Assembly: GCA_017998575.1 (NCBI GenBank)
Contig: JAGOCV010000021.1
Span: 1 to 23,157 of the forward strand
DNA length: 23,157 nucleotides
Source: Burkholderiaceae bacterium
Lineage (GTDB): Bacteria; Pseudomonadota; Gammaproteobacteria; Burkholderiales; Burkholderiaceae
Direction: 5' to 3'
The position numbers and the translations under genes were made by a program. Positions within the stretch are counted from its first letter, which is position 1. The number at the start of each line of letters is the position of its first letter. A model generated the notes under the pieces. It was not told where the DNA came from and made no database searches. It was given only the letters and a program-made list of their open reading frames with translations. Positions 1-10,423 of this stretch are shown here, one piece after another.

Positions 1-1276
<1,276 letters not shown>

Positions 1277-1285
<9 letters not shown>

Positions 1286-2134
1286 GAAGTTGTTTTCCAG
1301 GAAGCCATTCTTCTTGGTGATGCGGTCGAGTTCGACCAGCGTCTCCAGCAGCGCCTTCATGTGCTTGAGCGGAACCGCGTTCGGCCCGTCGCACAGCGCG
1401 TTCTCCGGGTCGGGATGGGTTTCCATGAAGATGCCCGCGACGCCCACCGCGATCGCCGCGCGGGCGAGCACCGGCACGAATTCGCGCGCGCCGCCGCTGC
1501 TGGTGCCCAGGCCGCCAGGCAACTGCACGCTGTGCGTCGCGTCGAAGACCACCGGGGCGTCGGTGTCGCGCATGATGGCCAGCGAGCGCATGTCGCTCAC
1601 CAGGTTGTTGTAGCCGAAACTCACGCCGCGTTCGCAGGCCATGAAGGCGTCGGTGGGCAGGCCGGCCTCTTTCGCTGCTGCCCGGGCCTTGGCAATCACG
1701 TTCTTCATGTCGCCCGGCGCCATGAACTGGCCCTTCTTGATGTTCACAGGCTTGCCGCTGCGCGCGACGGCCTTGATGAAATCGGTCTGGCGCGCCAGCA
1801 GGGCCGGCGTCTGCAACACGTCGACCACGCCGGCCACGGTAGACACCTCGTCTTCGCGGTGCACGTCGGTCAGCACCGGAATGCCCAGTTCGCGGCGCAC
1901 CTTTGCCAGGATCTCCAGACCCTTGTCCATGCCTAGGCCCCGGAAGCCCGAGTCACTGGAGCGGTTGGCCTTGTCGAAGCTGCTCTTGAAGATGAACGGG
2001 ATGCCCAGGGATGCCGTCATCTCCTTGAGCGTTCCGGCAGCGTCCATCTGCAACTGCTCGGATTCGACCACGCAGGGGCCGGCGATCAGGAAGAACGGCT
2101 TGTCCAGGCCGATGTCGAAGTCGCAGAGTTTCAT
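1277..2134 (-). CDS. kdsA: 3-deoxy-8-phosphooctulonate synthase (Kdo-8-phosphate synthase), metal-dependent type
   Basis: Condenses phosphoenolpyruvate with arabinose 5-phosphate to give Kdo-8-phosphate, precursor of the inner-core sugar of lipopolysaccharide; cytoplasmic. The 285-residue product has the family length. Visible motifs are IAGPCVVES (17-25), [11 protein letters not shown] (50-60), KKGQFMAP (133-140), [11 protein letters not shown] (198-208) and FMETHP (236-241). Cys21, His201, Glu238 and Asp249 match the four metal ligands of the Aquifex enzyme, whereas the metal-independent E. coli enzyme has Asn in place of the Cys. This protein is therefore inferred to be the metal-dependent class. 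The gene starts 31 bases after the pyrG stop and 48 bases before eno, consistent with one transcript. It also implies a Gram-negative outer membrane with Kdo. Confidence 0.97.
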
Positions 2135-2165
2135 GGGGTCGTCGGTGTGCGGTTGCTTGAATGTC

Positions 2166-3898
<1,733 letters not shown>

Positions 3899-3975
3899 GG
3901 CTCGCCCCCATGGCGGCCGCTGGCCGCCTCCCCCTCAAGGGCGCGCGATCGACGGCCCGGCGGAGCCGGTTCCGT
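3899..3975. repeat. Candidate dispersed intergenic element between pyrG and coaBC
   Basis: This GC-rich stretch lies between the divergent pyrG and coaBC genes. It contains an inverted repeat GGCGGCC-GCT-GGCCGCC (3912-3928) followed at once by TCCCCCTCAAGGG. From memory, similar hairpin plus CCCCCTCAAGGG strings recur between genes of Comamonadaceae genomes, but only one copy is present here. Calling it a repeat family is therefore inference. Confidence 0.35.
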
Positions 3976-4064
3976 GATCGCCCTGGCCTCGATCCGCGCC
4001 TCGCCGACCCGCGCTGCCGGCAAGACGATCGGGAAGCAGCCCTGGCCCCGGGGCGCGGCTCACT

Positions 4065-4070
4065 TAACAT
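4065..4070 (+). promoter_or_regulatory. Candidate -10 element close to the coaBC start
   Basis: TAACAT ends 8 bases before the coaBC ATG, and no Shine-Dalgarno is visible between them. If it is used, transcription would begin within a few bases of the start codon, giving a leaderless or nearly leaderless mRNA. No convincing -35 is seen. Confidence 0.35.
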
Positions 4071-4078
4071 GGCGCCCT

Positions 4079-5308
4079 ATGAACGACCTCGCCGGCAAAC
4101 ACATCCTTCTGGGCCTGACGGGCGGCGTCGCCTGTTACAAGGCGGCCGAGCTCTGTCGTGGATTCGTCAAGGAGGGGGCCACGGTGCAGGTGGTGATGAC
4201 CGAGGCGGCCTGCCAGTTCATCACGCCGGTGACGATGCAGGCGCTGTCGGGCCGGCCGGTGTATGTGTCGCAGTGGGATGCGCGCGAGGCCAACAACATG
4301 CCGCACATCAACCTCACGCGCGTGGCCGATGCCATCGTGCTGGCGCCGTGCAGTGCCGACTTCATCGCGCGGTTGGTGCAGGGCCGCTCGGACGAGCTGC
4401 TCAGCCTGCTGTGCCTGGCCCGTCCCACGGGCACCGTGCCGCTGCTGGTGGCGCCCGCCATGAACCGCGAGATGTGGGCCCACCCGGCCACGCAGCGCAA
4501 CCTGCAGCAACTGGCCGACGACGGTGCCATCGTGCTCGGCGTGGGCAGCGGCTTCCAGGCCTGCGGCGAGACGGGCGACGGCCGCATGCTGGAGCCCGAC
4601 CAGCTGCTGCACGACGTGATCGCGCAGTTCCAGCCCAAGTCGCTCGCGGGCCAGCGCGTGCTGATCACGGCCGGGCCCACCTTCGAGGCGATCGACCCCA
4701 TCAGAGGCATCACCAACCATTCCTCCGGCAAGATGGGTTTTGCCATCGCGCGTGCTGCGCATGAGGCGGGCGCCGAGGTCACGCTGGTGGCGGGCCCGGT
4801 CTCGCTGCCCACGCCGCGCGGCGTGAAGCGGATCGACGTGCAATCGGCGCGCGACATGCTGGCGGCCTGCACGCGGCTGGCCGAAGGCGCCGACGTGTTC
4901 GTGGCTACCGCAGCCGTGGCCGACTGGCGACCCGCCACGGCCAGCGAGCAGAAGATCAAGAAGGATGGCAGCGGACAGGCGCCGGTGATCGCTTTCGCCG
5001 AAAACCCCGACATCCTCGCCACGCTGGCACAGGGCGAGCGCGCGAAGGCCGGCGATCTGTTCTGCGTGGGCTTCGCGGCCGAAAGCCACGACCTCGCCAA
5101 CCATGCGCGTGCCAAGCGCGAACGCAAGGGCATTCCGCTGCTGGTGGGCAACATCGGGCCGCTGGCGTTCGGGCAGGATGACAACGCCCTGCTGCTGGTC
5201 GATGCCCACGGCGAGCGGGAGTTGCCGCGCGCGCCCAAGCTCGATCTCGCGCGCCAGCTGGTGCGCGAGATCGCCCATCGATTGCCCCGGAAAGGCCGTA
5301 CCTCATGA
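4079..5308 (+). CDS. coaBC: Bifunctional phosphopantothenoylcysteine decarboxylase / phosphopantothenate-cysteine ligase
   Basis: Carries out two successive coenzyme A steps: CoaB ligates cysteine to phosphopantothenate and CoaC decarboxylates the product to 4'-phosphopantetheine. The 409-residue protein starts [21 protein letters not shown]. The N-terminal flavoprotein CoaC domain (about 1-185) shows His76 in MPHINL, Asn129 in PAMN and Cys162 in [10 protein letters not shown], matching the E. coli catalytic residues. The CoaB domain (about 190-405) shows TAGPT, the SSGKMG loop and AAVADWRP. An in-frame ATG 35 codons upstream exists, but the extra residues are unlike the family, so the start at 4079 is preferred. 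The stop overlaps the next gene by ATGA, suggesting coupled translation, and dut follows as in many proteobacteria. Confidence 0.97.
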   Translation: MNDLAGKHILLGLTGGVACYKAAELCRGFVKEGATVQVVMTEAACQFITPVTMQALSGRPVYVSQWDAREANNMPHINLTRVADAIVLAPCSADFIARLVQGRSDELLSLLCLARPTGTVPLLVAPAMNREMWAHPATQRNLQQLADDGAIVLGVGSGFQACGETGDGRMLEPDQLLHDVIAQFQPKSLAGQRVLITAGPTFEAIDPIRGITNHSSGKMGFAIARAAHEAGAEVTLVAGPVSLPTPRGVKRIDVQSARDMLAACTRLAEGADVFVATAAVADWRPATASEQKIKKDGSGQAPVIAFAENPDILATLAQGERAKAGDLFCVGFAAESHDLANHARAKRERKGIPLLVGNIGPLAFGQDDNALLLVDAHGERELPRAPKLDLARQLVREIAHRLPRKGRTS

Positions 5309-5616
5309 ACCACAACTGGGATACACCGCCGGACGGCGATTTCGTTCGTTACGTCGAACAACTCACGGCCCGCCAGACCGGCGCCAACGATATCGGCCGC
5401 GTGCGTGCCAAGGCCGCGGCTGCACGCGGGCGGGCCCCTGCGGTCGCGCGAAGACCCGGCACGCAGGCGCCGGCCCGCGCTGCAGCGCAGGCGCCGTCCG
5501 GCCATCCGTCGAGCCGCCCTGCGGCACCGCCGGGGCCGCCGGATCTATCGACCATCTTCAAACACCTGTTCGGCCAGCTGGCCGACGAGATGAAGAAGGC
5601 TCAGCACAAGCGCTGA
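5305..5616 (+). CDS. Uncharacterised 103-residue protein coupled to coaBC
   Basis: I do not recognise a characterised family. The ATG overlaps the coaBC stop (ATGA), so translation is probably coupled. Three zones are visible. The acidic/aromatic N-terminus (1-35) includes [20 protein letters not shown]. The middle (about 36-80) is rich in Ala, Pro and Arg and looks disordered. The C-terminus (about 82-103) is a likely amphipathic helix, [20 protein letters not shown], ending in a basic tail. There is no signal peptide or membrane segment, so it should be cytoplasmic. The ordered ends around a disordered linker suggest an adaptor or a small partner-binding protein, but that is inference. The overlap and sensible composition make it a likely real gene. 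Confidence 0.75.
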   Translation: MNHNWDTPPDGDFVRYVEQLTARQTGANDIGRVRAKAAAARGRAPAVARRPGTQAPARAAAQAPSGHPSSRPAAPPGPPDLSTIFKHLFGQLADEMKKAQHKR

Positions 5617-5642
5617 CCGCAGACGCCCGACCCGTGCTGCAA

Positions 5643-5661
5643 CAGCGGCCGGCGGCCGCTG
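5643..5661 (+). other. Perfect hairpin between the 103-residue gene and dut
   Basis: CAGCGGCC and GGCCGCTG pair perfectly over 8 bp around a 3-base loop, about 40 bases before the dut start. There is no T run, so it is not a classical terminator. It may separate the stability or expression of dut from the genes upstream. Confidence 0.4.
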
Positions 5662-5702
5662 CCCCATGCCTTCCCGACCTTCCAACGTTTGCTGCAATCA
5701 CC

Positions 5703-6149
5703 ATGGACATCGACGTCAAGATCATCGACCCGCGCATGCAAGACCAGCTGCCGGCCTACGCCACGCCCGGCAGCGCCGGACTGGACCTGCGCGCCTGCCT
5801 CGACGCGCCTCTCACTCTGGCGCCCAATGCCTGGCAACTCGTGCCCACGGGCATCGCGATCTGGCTGCGCGATCCGGGCTATGCGGCGCTGATCCTGCCG
5901 CGCTCGGGCCTGGGTCACAAGCACGGCATCGTGCTGGGCAATCTGGTCGGGCTGATTGACAGCGACTACCAGGGCCAGCTGATGGTGAGTGCGTGGAATC
6001 GCAGCAGCAGCGCCTTCACCATCGAGCCGATGGAGCGCATCGCGCAACTGATGATCGTGCCCGTGATGCAGGCGAGCTTTCGCGTGGTGGACGAATTTCC
6101 GGCCACGCAGCGGGGCGAGGGCGGTTACGGCTCGACGGGCAAGGGCTGA
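5703..6149 (+). CDS. dut: dUTP diphosphatase (dUTPase)
   Basis: Hydrolyses dUTP to dUMP and pyrophosphate, keeping uracil out of DNA and supplying dUMP for thymidylate synthesis. The 148-residue product has the length of the trimeric all-beta family and all five motifs in order: AGLDLRA (25-31), PRSGLGHK (66-73), [10 protein letters not shown] (83-92) with the catalytic Asp86, [10 protein letters not shown] (111-120), and the Gly-rich C-terminal arm GEGGYGST (138-145) that closes over the nucleotide. The start [11 protein letters not shown] matches family N-termini; longer in-frame starts upstream run through coaBC in another frame and are rejected. It lies downstream of coaBC, a widespread neighbour pair, with a 103-residue gene between them. 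Confidence 0.97.
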   Translation: MDIDVKIIDPRMQDQLPAYATPGSAGLDLRACLDAPLTLAPNAWQLVPTGIAIWLRDPGYAALILPRSGLGHKHGIVLGNLVGLIDSDYQGQLMVSAWNRSSSAFTIEPMERIAQLMIVPVMQASFRVVDEFPATQRGEGGYGSTGKG

Positions 6150-6244
6150 TCGACACGCCGGGCACGCCGGGGAACTGCCAGCCTGTCGGCCGACTCCTAC
6201 GCCGTACAGCGCCCGGCGCGCACAACGCGGCGCGTCACACCCTG

Positions 6245-6281
6245 ATCGGTGCAGCGCGCGGGCGGTCCTTTAATCGGTGCA
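6245..6281 (+). repeat. 9-bp direct repeat upstream of the glycine-zipper lipoprotein gene
   Basis: ATCGGTGCA occurs at 6245-6253 and again at 6273-6281, 28 bases apart. A TTTAAT hexamer (6269-6274), a possible -10, overlaps the start of the second copy. The 170-base gap holding this pair otherwise shows no gene. It may be a regulator site; chance occurrence cannot be excluded. Confidence 0.3.
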
Positions 6282-6319
6282 TGGGCGACACACGCCATGC
6301 TTTTCAAGGAGAGACCGAT

Positions 6320-6814
6320 ATGCGCAATTCTTCCCGCACCCTCAAGATCGCTGGCGCCGTCATGGCGGCTGCGGCACTCGCCGCCTGCGGCACCACGTCG
6401 CCCTACGAGCCTGCACCCGTGGTGACTTCGCAGCCGTATCCGCCCGCTTACCCGCCGGCGGCTTTTGCCAGCTACGTCGAGTTCGGCCGCGTGTCCGCCG
6501 TCGAGGTGGTGCGTGCCGAATCGCAGGCGCGTCCGTCGGGCGCCGGCGCCATCATCGGCGGCATTGCCGGCGCAGTGGTGGGCAACCAGATCGGCGGCGG
6601 CACCGGTCGGGCGCTGGCCACGGTGGCTGGCGCTGCCGGCGGCGCGGCTGTCGGTAACCGGGTGGAGGGCAACCGTACCCAGGTCACCGAGACGTACCGG
6701 GTGAGCATCCGGGTAGACAACGGCACCATGCGCGCCTACGACGTGCCCTCGCCGGGCGACCTTCGTGTCGGCGACCGTGTCCGCATCCAGGATGGTCAGA
6801 TCTCTCGCGTCTGA
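6320..6814 (+). CDS. Glycine-zipper outer-membrane lipoprotein (SlyB/17-kDa antigen type)
   Basis: A 164-residue envelope lipoprotein. A basic N-terminus and hydrophobic stretch lead to the lipobox LAAC with the lipidated Cys23, followed by a Pro/Tyr-rich linker (about 28-50). The central region (about 73-113) is a glycine zipper, with AIIGGIAGAVVGNQIGGG and then GAAGGAAVGNRVEG. Such repeats are typical of the 2TM glycine-zipper family, which includes SlyB/Pcp and the rickettsial 17-kDa antigen. The C-terminus is a small beta-rich domain (about 118-164). The family sits in the outer membrane and is linked to envelope integrity. The start is fixed by a strong Shine-Dalgarno, AAGGAGAG. It appears to be transcribed alone, converging on the SlyD-like gene. 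The exact biological role is not known. Confidence 0.88.
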   Translation: MRNSSRTLKIAGAVMAAAALAACGTTSPYEPAPVVTSQPYPPAYPPAAFASYVEFGRVSAVEVVRAESQARPSGAGAIIGGIAGAVVGNQIGGGTGRALATVAGAAGGAAVGNRVEGNRTQVTETYRVSIRVDNGTMRAYDVPSPGDLRVGDRVRIQDGQISRV

Positions 6815-6834
6815 CGGCCGAGCGGCTCTTGTTT

Positions 6835-6871
6835 GACAGCGGCCTGCCACCTCGTGTGGCAGGCCGCTGTC
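6835..6871. terminator. Perfect 16-bp hairpin between convergent genes
   Basis: GACAGCGGCCTGCCAC pairs without mismatch to GTGGCAGGCCGCTGTC across a 5-base loop, CTCGT. It lies 20 bases after the lipoprotein stop and 15 bases beyond the SlyD-like stop, a position suited to a bidirectional terminator. Neither strand has a good U run after the stem, so termination may be Rho-assisted, or the hairpin may mainly block exonucleases. Confidence 0.65.
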
Positions 6872-6886
6872 GCATGGCGCAGTGGC

Positions 6887-7405
6887 TCAGTGCAGTCGCT
6901 GATTGCCCGGCGCCAGGGGCTGGATGCGGAAAAATCCCGTGCCCGCGCTACCTCGACCGATTTCTTCTTCCGTGGCTTCGCGGACAGCGCGCACCTGCAG
7001 CGAAATGCGGATCGCAATACCCGCCAGTGGATGGTTGCCATCGAGCACCACATGCTCAGGATAGATATCGGTGACCGTGTAGAGCCGGTCGGCAGGCGCC
7101 TTGGACTGACTGCCTGCGGGCAGCCCCTCGAACGTCATGCCTTCTTCCAGTTCCTTGGGGAACAGCGCGCGCGGTTCGAGAAAAACGAGCGATTCGTCGT
7201 AATCGCCGAAACCCTGCTCGGGTTCGATGTGCAGGTCGATGCTCGCGCCGGCCTCATGGCCTTGCAGGGCATGCTCGATGACGGCCAGCAGATCATCGCT
7301 GCCGAGCAGGAATTCGACGGGCTCTTCGAGCACATCGAGCTCATCGCCGAGCGTGTCCTTGAGTGTCCACGTGAGGGCCACGACGCATTGGGGTGTGATT
7401 TCCAT
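6887..7405 (-). CDS. FKBP-type peptidyl-prolyl cis-trans isomerase, SlyD-like
   Basis: A cytoplasmic folding helper that isomerises X-Pro bonds. The 172-residue product has an FKBP domain interrupted by an insert-in-flap chaperone domain (about 65-125). The SlyD hallmark LDGNHPLAGIAI is at 121-132, and EPEQGFGDYDESLV at 61-74 leads into the insert. The His/Cys-rich metal-binding tail of E. coli SlyD is absent; the protein ends NQRLH. The ATG at 7405 gives MEITPQCVVAL, a typical start, and longer in-frame extensions run antisense through the neighbouring oxygenase gene. No Shine-Dalgarno is seen, but a -10-like GACAAT lies 6 bases upstream. It diverges from the ribosomal oxygenase gene, with 54 bases between the starts. 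Confidence 0.93.
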   Translation of the reverse strand: MEITPQCVVALTWTLKDTLGDELDVLEEPVEFLLGSDDLLAVIEHALQGHEAGASIDLHIEPEQGFGDYDESLVFLEPRALFPKELEEGMTFEGLPAGSQSKAPADRLYTVTDIYPEHVVLDGNHPLAGIAIRISLQVRAVREATEEEIGRGSAGTGFFRIQPLAPGNQRLH

Positions 7406-7411
7406 ACGAGA

Positions 7412-7417
7412 ATTGTC
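7412..7417 (-). promoter_or_regulatory. Candidate -10 element close to the SlyD-like start
   Basis: On the minus strand this reads GACAAT and ends 6 bases before the ATG, with no Shine-Dalgarno between. If functional, transcription would start at or beside the start codon. It lies within the 54-base divergent region shared with the oxygenase gene. Confidence 0.35.
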
Positions 7418-7459
7418 GCAGTTCGGCTTTTCTTGCGCCGTGGTGCGCACCTCTTTCCC

Positions 7460-8578
7460 ATGAATGTGAATCGTCCTCTCGCCCTGCTGGGCGGCCTCTC
7501 GCCCGCCCGCTTCATGGAGCGTCACTGGCAACGCAAGCCGTTGCTGGTGCGGCAGGCCATCCCGGGCTTTACAGCGCCGCTCTCGCGCAGAGAGCTGTTT
7601 GAACTGGCGGGGCGCGAAGGGGTCGAGTCTCGCGTGGTGGCGCACGACGCGCGGGGCGGCTGGTCGATGAAGCGTGGGCCGTTCTGCCCACGTTCGTTGC
7701 CGCCCGTGAAGCGCGCCGGATGGACGCTGCTGGTGCAGGGTGTAGACCTGCACGACGACGGCATCCATGGTTTGCTGAACCAGTTCCGCTTCGTGCCCGA
7801 TACGCGGCTGGACGATCTCATGATCAGCTACGCCACCGACACGGGCGGCGTGGGCCCGCACTTCGACAGCTATGACGTCTTCCTGCTCCAGGCGCACGGC
7901 CGCCGCCGCTGGCGCATCGGCCGCCAGCGCGACCTGACGCTGCAGGAAGGTGTGCCGCTCAAGGTGCTGCAACATTTCGAGCCCGAGCACGAATGGGTGC
8001 TGGAGCCCGGCGACATGCTCTACCTGCCGCCGCGCTATGCGCACGACGGTGTGGCCGAGGGCGAGTGCATGACGTATTCCATCGGATTCCGCGCACCGTC
8101 GCGCGACGAACTGGCGGCTGACCTGTTGTCGCGCCTGGTCGACGAACCGGCCGACGAACCCGTGCTCTACCGCGACGCGGGGCAGCCGGCGGTGTCCACG
8201 CCGGGCCGCATTCCAGCTGCCCTGGCTGATTTCGCCCGGCAGGCCATGCTGCGCGCGCTCGATGCACCGGGTGCGGTCGAACGCGCCTTGGGCGAACACC
8301 TCACCGAGCCCAAGGGCGATGTCTGGTTCGAGCCGGGCGATGCACCCTCGCGCCCGGGCGCGATCGAGCTCGACCGGCGCACGCGCATGATGTATGACGG
8401 CCGGCATCTCTTCATCAACGGCGAGAGCTACCGCGCCGGCGGCGCCGATGCGCGGCTGATGCGCCAATTGGCTGACGCGCGCCGGCTCGATGCCCAGGCC
8501 GTGCAAGCGGCGAGCGACGACGCGCAGGCGCTACTGCGCGACTGGTGCGAGGCCGGATGGGCCCGAAGCAGCACATGA
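7460..8578 (+). CDS. roxA: Ribosomal protein uL16 arginine hydroxylase-like JmjC/cupin oxygenase (YcfD type)
   Basis: A 2-oxoglutarate and Fe(II)-dependent oxygenase of the family that in E. coli (RoxA/YcfD) hydroxylates an arginine of ribosomal protein uL16. The product is 372 residues, almost the E. coli length. An N-terminal JmjC-type double-stranded beta-helix carries the iron ligands His134 and Asp136 in GPHFDSYD and His195 in PRYAHDG. A C-terminal winged-helix-like dimer domain follows (about 215-372). The start MNVNRPLALLGGLSPARFMERHW matches the family, and longer in-frame starts cross the divergent isomerase gene. The stop overlaps the next gene by ATGA. That the substrate is uL16 is inferred from the family, not seen. 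Confidence 0.92.
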   Translation: MNVNRPLALLGGLSPARFMERHWQRKPLLVRQAIPGFTAPLSRRELFELAGREGVESRVVAHDARGGWSMKRGPFCPRSLPPVKRAGWTLLVQGVDLHDDGIHGLLNQFRFVPDTRLDDLMISYATDTGGVGPHFDSYDVFLLQAHGRRRWRIGRQRDLTLQEGVPLKVLQHFEPEHEWVLEPGDMLYLPPRYAHDGVAEGECMTYSIGFRAPSRDELAADLLSRLVDEPADEPVLYRDAGQPAVSTPGRIPAALADFARQAMLRALDAPGAVERALGEHLTEPKGDVWFEPGDAPSRPGAIELDRRTRMMYDGRHLFINGESYRAGGADARLMRQLADARRLDAQAVQAASDDAQALLRDWCEAGWARSST

Positions 8579-9129
8579 ACGCAGACGATCCCGCCGATCC
8601 CGCGGCCGATGGCGTGGCTCCTGCGGCTTCGCCGATCGCGCCCGTGCATCCCTCATGGGAGGGTCGCTTCAATGGCCGGGAGGACTTCCGCGCGCTGGTG
8701 CGGCAAGCCCTGGTGCAGGCCGCGGCGCAGGGCTGGCAGCGCCTGATGATCTGCGATGCCAGTTTCGCGGATTGGCCGCTGGGCGAGCGCGCCGTGGCCG
8801 AATCGCTGCAATCCTGGTCGCGCACGGGCCGCAGCTTCGTGATGCTGGCTCGCAGCTACGACGCCGTGGTGCGTGACCACGCGCGCTTCGTGACCTGGCG
8901 CCGCCAATGGAGCCACATCATCGACTGCCGCGCCTGCGGTTTCGCCGATCCGCTGGAGCTGCCCAGCGCCATCCTGAGCGACAACTGGGCCCTGCGGCGG
9001 CTCGATCCCGTGCGCAGCGCGGGCGTTGCGGGCTCCGACGCGGCCTCTCGCCTGGCGCTGCGCGAGGCGCTGGACGAGTGGTGGCGCCGCAGCTCGCCGG
9101 CATTTCCGTCGACCACGCTGGGGTTGTGA
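8575..9129 (+). CDS. Uncharacterised 184-residue protein coupled to roxA
   Basis: No characterised family is recognised with confidence. The ATG overlaps the roxA stop (ATGA), so the two are probably co-translated. The first 30 residues are Ala/Asp/Pro-rich and probably disordered. The body (about 33-184) looks globular, with FRALVRQALVQAAAQGWQRL as a likely helix leading to a strand, LMICD. The ERAVAESLQSWSRTGRSFVML segment is helix then strand, the WRRQWSHIIDCRAC region is rich in Trp/Arg, and the protein ends SPAFPSTTLGL. The alternating helix-strand pattern recalls phospholipase-D-like or other alpha/beta folds, but no HKD catalytic motif is present. No signal peptide or membrane segment is seen. 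It may assist or share a pathway with the ribosome oxygenase; that is inference from coupling only. Confidence 0.8.
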   Translation: MNADDPADPAADGVAPAASPIAPVHPSWEGRFNGREDFRALVRQALVQAAAQGWQRLMICDASFADWPLGERAVAESLQSWSRTGRSFVMLARSYDAVVRDHARFVTWRRQWSHIIDCRACGFADPLELPSAILSDNWALRRLDPVRSAGVAGSDAASRLALREALDEWWRRSSPAFPSTTLGL

Positions 9130-9188
9130 GCATTGGTAAGTTGCGTTGTTCAATGGCTGAACGATGCGGTCCGGCCATTTCGCGTTCC

Positions 9189-9194
9189 TATAAT
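9189..9194 (+). promoter_or_regulatory. Candidate -10 element for the small lipoprotein gene
   Basis: A perfect TATAAT in the 162-base gap before the 81-residue lipoprotein gene. It would give a leader of about 90 bases. A clear -35 at the right spacing is not visible. Confidence 0.45.
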
Positions 9195-9291
9195 TTTCCA
9201 AGGGCGTCCCCGAAGGCGCCCGACCCGTGTCGACGACTCGTCCGCGCCCGGGCCCACAAACTAGGTTCGCGTCATCCTGAGGAACACCGAA

Positions 9292-9537
9292 ATGAAGAAA
9301 TCGCTCTTACTGGCAACGCTGGTGGCCGCCGCCACGCTGGCCGCCTGCGGCAAGCAGGAAACCCCGCCGGCCCCGGCGCCTGCACCGGCTGTCGAAGCTC
9401 CTGTTCCGGCCGCCGCTCCCATCCCGATGGAGCCCGCGTCGGCACCCGCAGATGCAGCATCCGCGCCGATGCCGGCCGACGCTGCTTCCGCCCCGGCAAT
9501 GCCGATGCCATCGACGACCGAAGCGCCCAAGCAGTAA
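9292..9537 (+). CDS. Small Pro/Ala-rich lipoprotein
   Basis: An 81-residue protein with a classic lipoprotein signal (MKKSLLLATLVAAATLAAC) and lipidated Cys19. The remaining 62 residues are almost entirely Ala, Pro, Ser, Glu and Met, with a repeated ADAASAP pattern, and are expected to be disordered. No enzymatic domain is present. It has its own TATAAT upstream, a GAGGA Shine-Dalgarno 9 bases before the ATG and a strong terminator after the stop, so it is a single-gene unit. Small lipoproteins of this type act as envelope spacers or have no assigned role; no specific function can be given. Confidence 0.8.
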   Translation: MKKSLLLATLVAAATLAACGKQETPPAPAPAPAVEAPVPAAAPIPMEPASAPADAASAPMPADAASAPAMPMPSTTEAPKQ

Positions 9538-9559
9538 GCCTGCGCTGAAAGCGTGTGGT

Positions 9560-9583
9560 CCTGACGCTACCCGCGGCGTCAGG
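9560..9583 (+). other. Stem-loop just before the terminator of the small lipoprotein gene
   Basis: CCTGACGC pairs with GCGTCAGG (8 bp, 8-base loop). It stands directly in front of the intrinsic terminator, making a tandem pair of hairpins in the 3' untranslated region. It may protect the transcript end. Confidence 0.45.
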
Positions 9584-9587
9584 CAAG

Positions 9588-9609
9588 AGCCGCCCTCGGG
9601 CGGCTTTTT
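9588..9609 (+). terminator. Intrinsic terminator of the small lipoprotein gene
   Basis: AGCCGCC and GGCGGCT form a 7-bp GC stem with a CTCG loop, followed by TTTTT. It is the cleanest Rho-independent terminator in the window. The same stem may also serve the convergent minus-strand hydrolase gene ending at 9625, though the T run on that side is poor. Confidence 0.85.
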
Positions 9610-9624
9610 GCTGGACGGACGCCT

Positions 9625-10401
9625 TCAGGCTTCCAGCCAGCCCGTGCCTGCGCCGGCGTCGGCCACGAGGATATCGGCGGGTGCGCAATCGAGTGCTTCG
9701 GCCAGCGCCTGCGCAGCAAGTGCCGGGCGGTTGTTCTGCTGGCTCAGATGCGCCGCGACGACATGGCGCATGCCGCCGTGGCGCAACTGACGCGCGATGT
9801 CGGCAGCCGATGCATTTGACAGGTGTCCCCAGGGGCCCGCAACGCGACGCTTGAGGAACGGGGGATAGCCGGAGGCTTCGAGCAACGCCGGATCATGGTT
9901 GCATTCGAGCAGGAGCGCATGACAGCCGTCCAGCATGTCCAGCACATGCCGCGTGGCGTGGCCCAGATCGGTCAACACCCCGAGATGGCGTGAACCGTCG
10001 CTGCAACGCAGCTGCAGCGGTTCGCGCGCGTCGTGCGGCACGGTGAAGGGGCGCAGTTGCAGCGCGCCCAGGGCTGCGATTTCGCCATCCTGCACCACAC
10101 GCACCTCGACGGCAGGATCGAGCCGGGCAATGGCATGGCGCGTGCCATGGCTCATCCAGAGCGGGATGCCGCGGCGGCGTGCGAGTTCGGGCGCGCAGCC
10201 GATGTGATCGGCGTGCTCGTGCGTGATGAAGATGGCGTCGAGGTCGCCAAGCAATAGCCCGGCGCTGGCCAGGCGTGCCTCGAGCTGGCGCACGCCCAGG
10301 CCGCAGTCGATCAGCAGCCGGTTGACGGTGAGGCCGTCCCGGGCCTCGACCACGGTAGCGTTGCCGGTGCTGCCGCTGCCCAGGTTGCGAAAGCGCAGCA
10401 T
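9625..10401 (-). CDS. Metallo-beta-lactamase-fold hydrolase (PhnP/YycJ-like)
   Basis: A 258-residue cytoplasmic metal-dependent hydrolase. The metal-binding signature is THEHADHIG (His61, His63, Asp65, His66), preceded by FRNLGSGSTGNATVVE (5-20), an opening typical of the YycJ/WalJ branch. Further likely metal ligands are Asp at TDLGHATR (139-146) and a late His in AAHLSQQN. Relatives include phosphodiesterases and exonucleases, and the exact substrate cannot be read from sequence. It is the last gene of the minus-strand run, 22 bases after bamC. It ends facing the terminator of the convergent small lipoprotein gene. Confidence 0.88.
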   Translation of the reverse strand: MLRFRNLGSGSTGNATVVEARDGLTVNRLLIDCGLGVRQLEARLASAGLLLGDLDAIFITHEHADHIGCAPELARRRGIPLWMSHGTRHAIARLDPAVEVRVVQDGEIAALGALQLRPFTVPHDAREPLQLRCSDGSRHLGVLTDLGHATRHVLDMLDGCHALLLECNHDPALLEASGYPPFLKRRVAGPWGHLSNASAADIARQLRHGGMRHVVAAHLSQQNNRPALAAQALAEALDCAPADILVADAGAGTGWLEA

Positions 10402-10423
10402 CGGGCGCCGCGCTTCGCGCCGC

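Noticed and set aside
4064..5505. Two long minus-strand open frames (404 and 456 codons) opposite coaBC and the 103-residue gene.
   Set aside because: They cover conserved coaBC sequence in antisense and show no protein-like segments.
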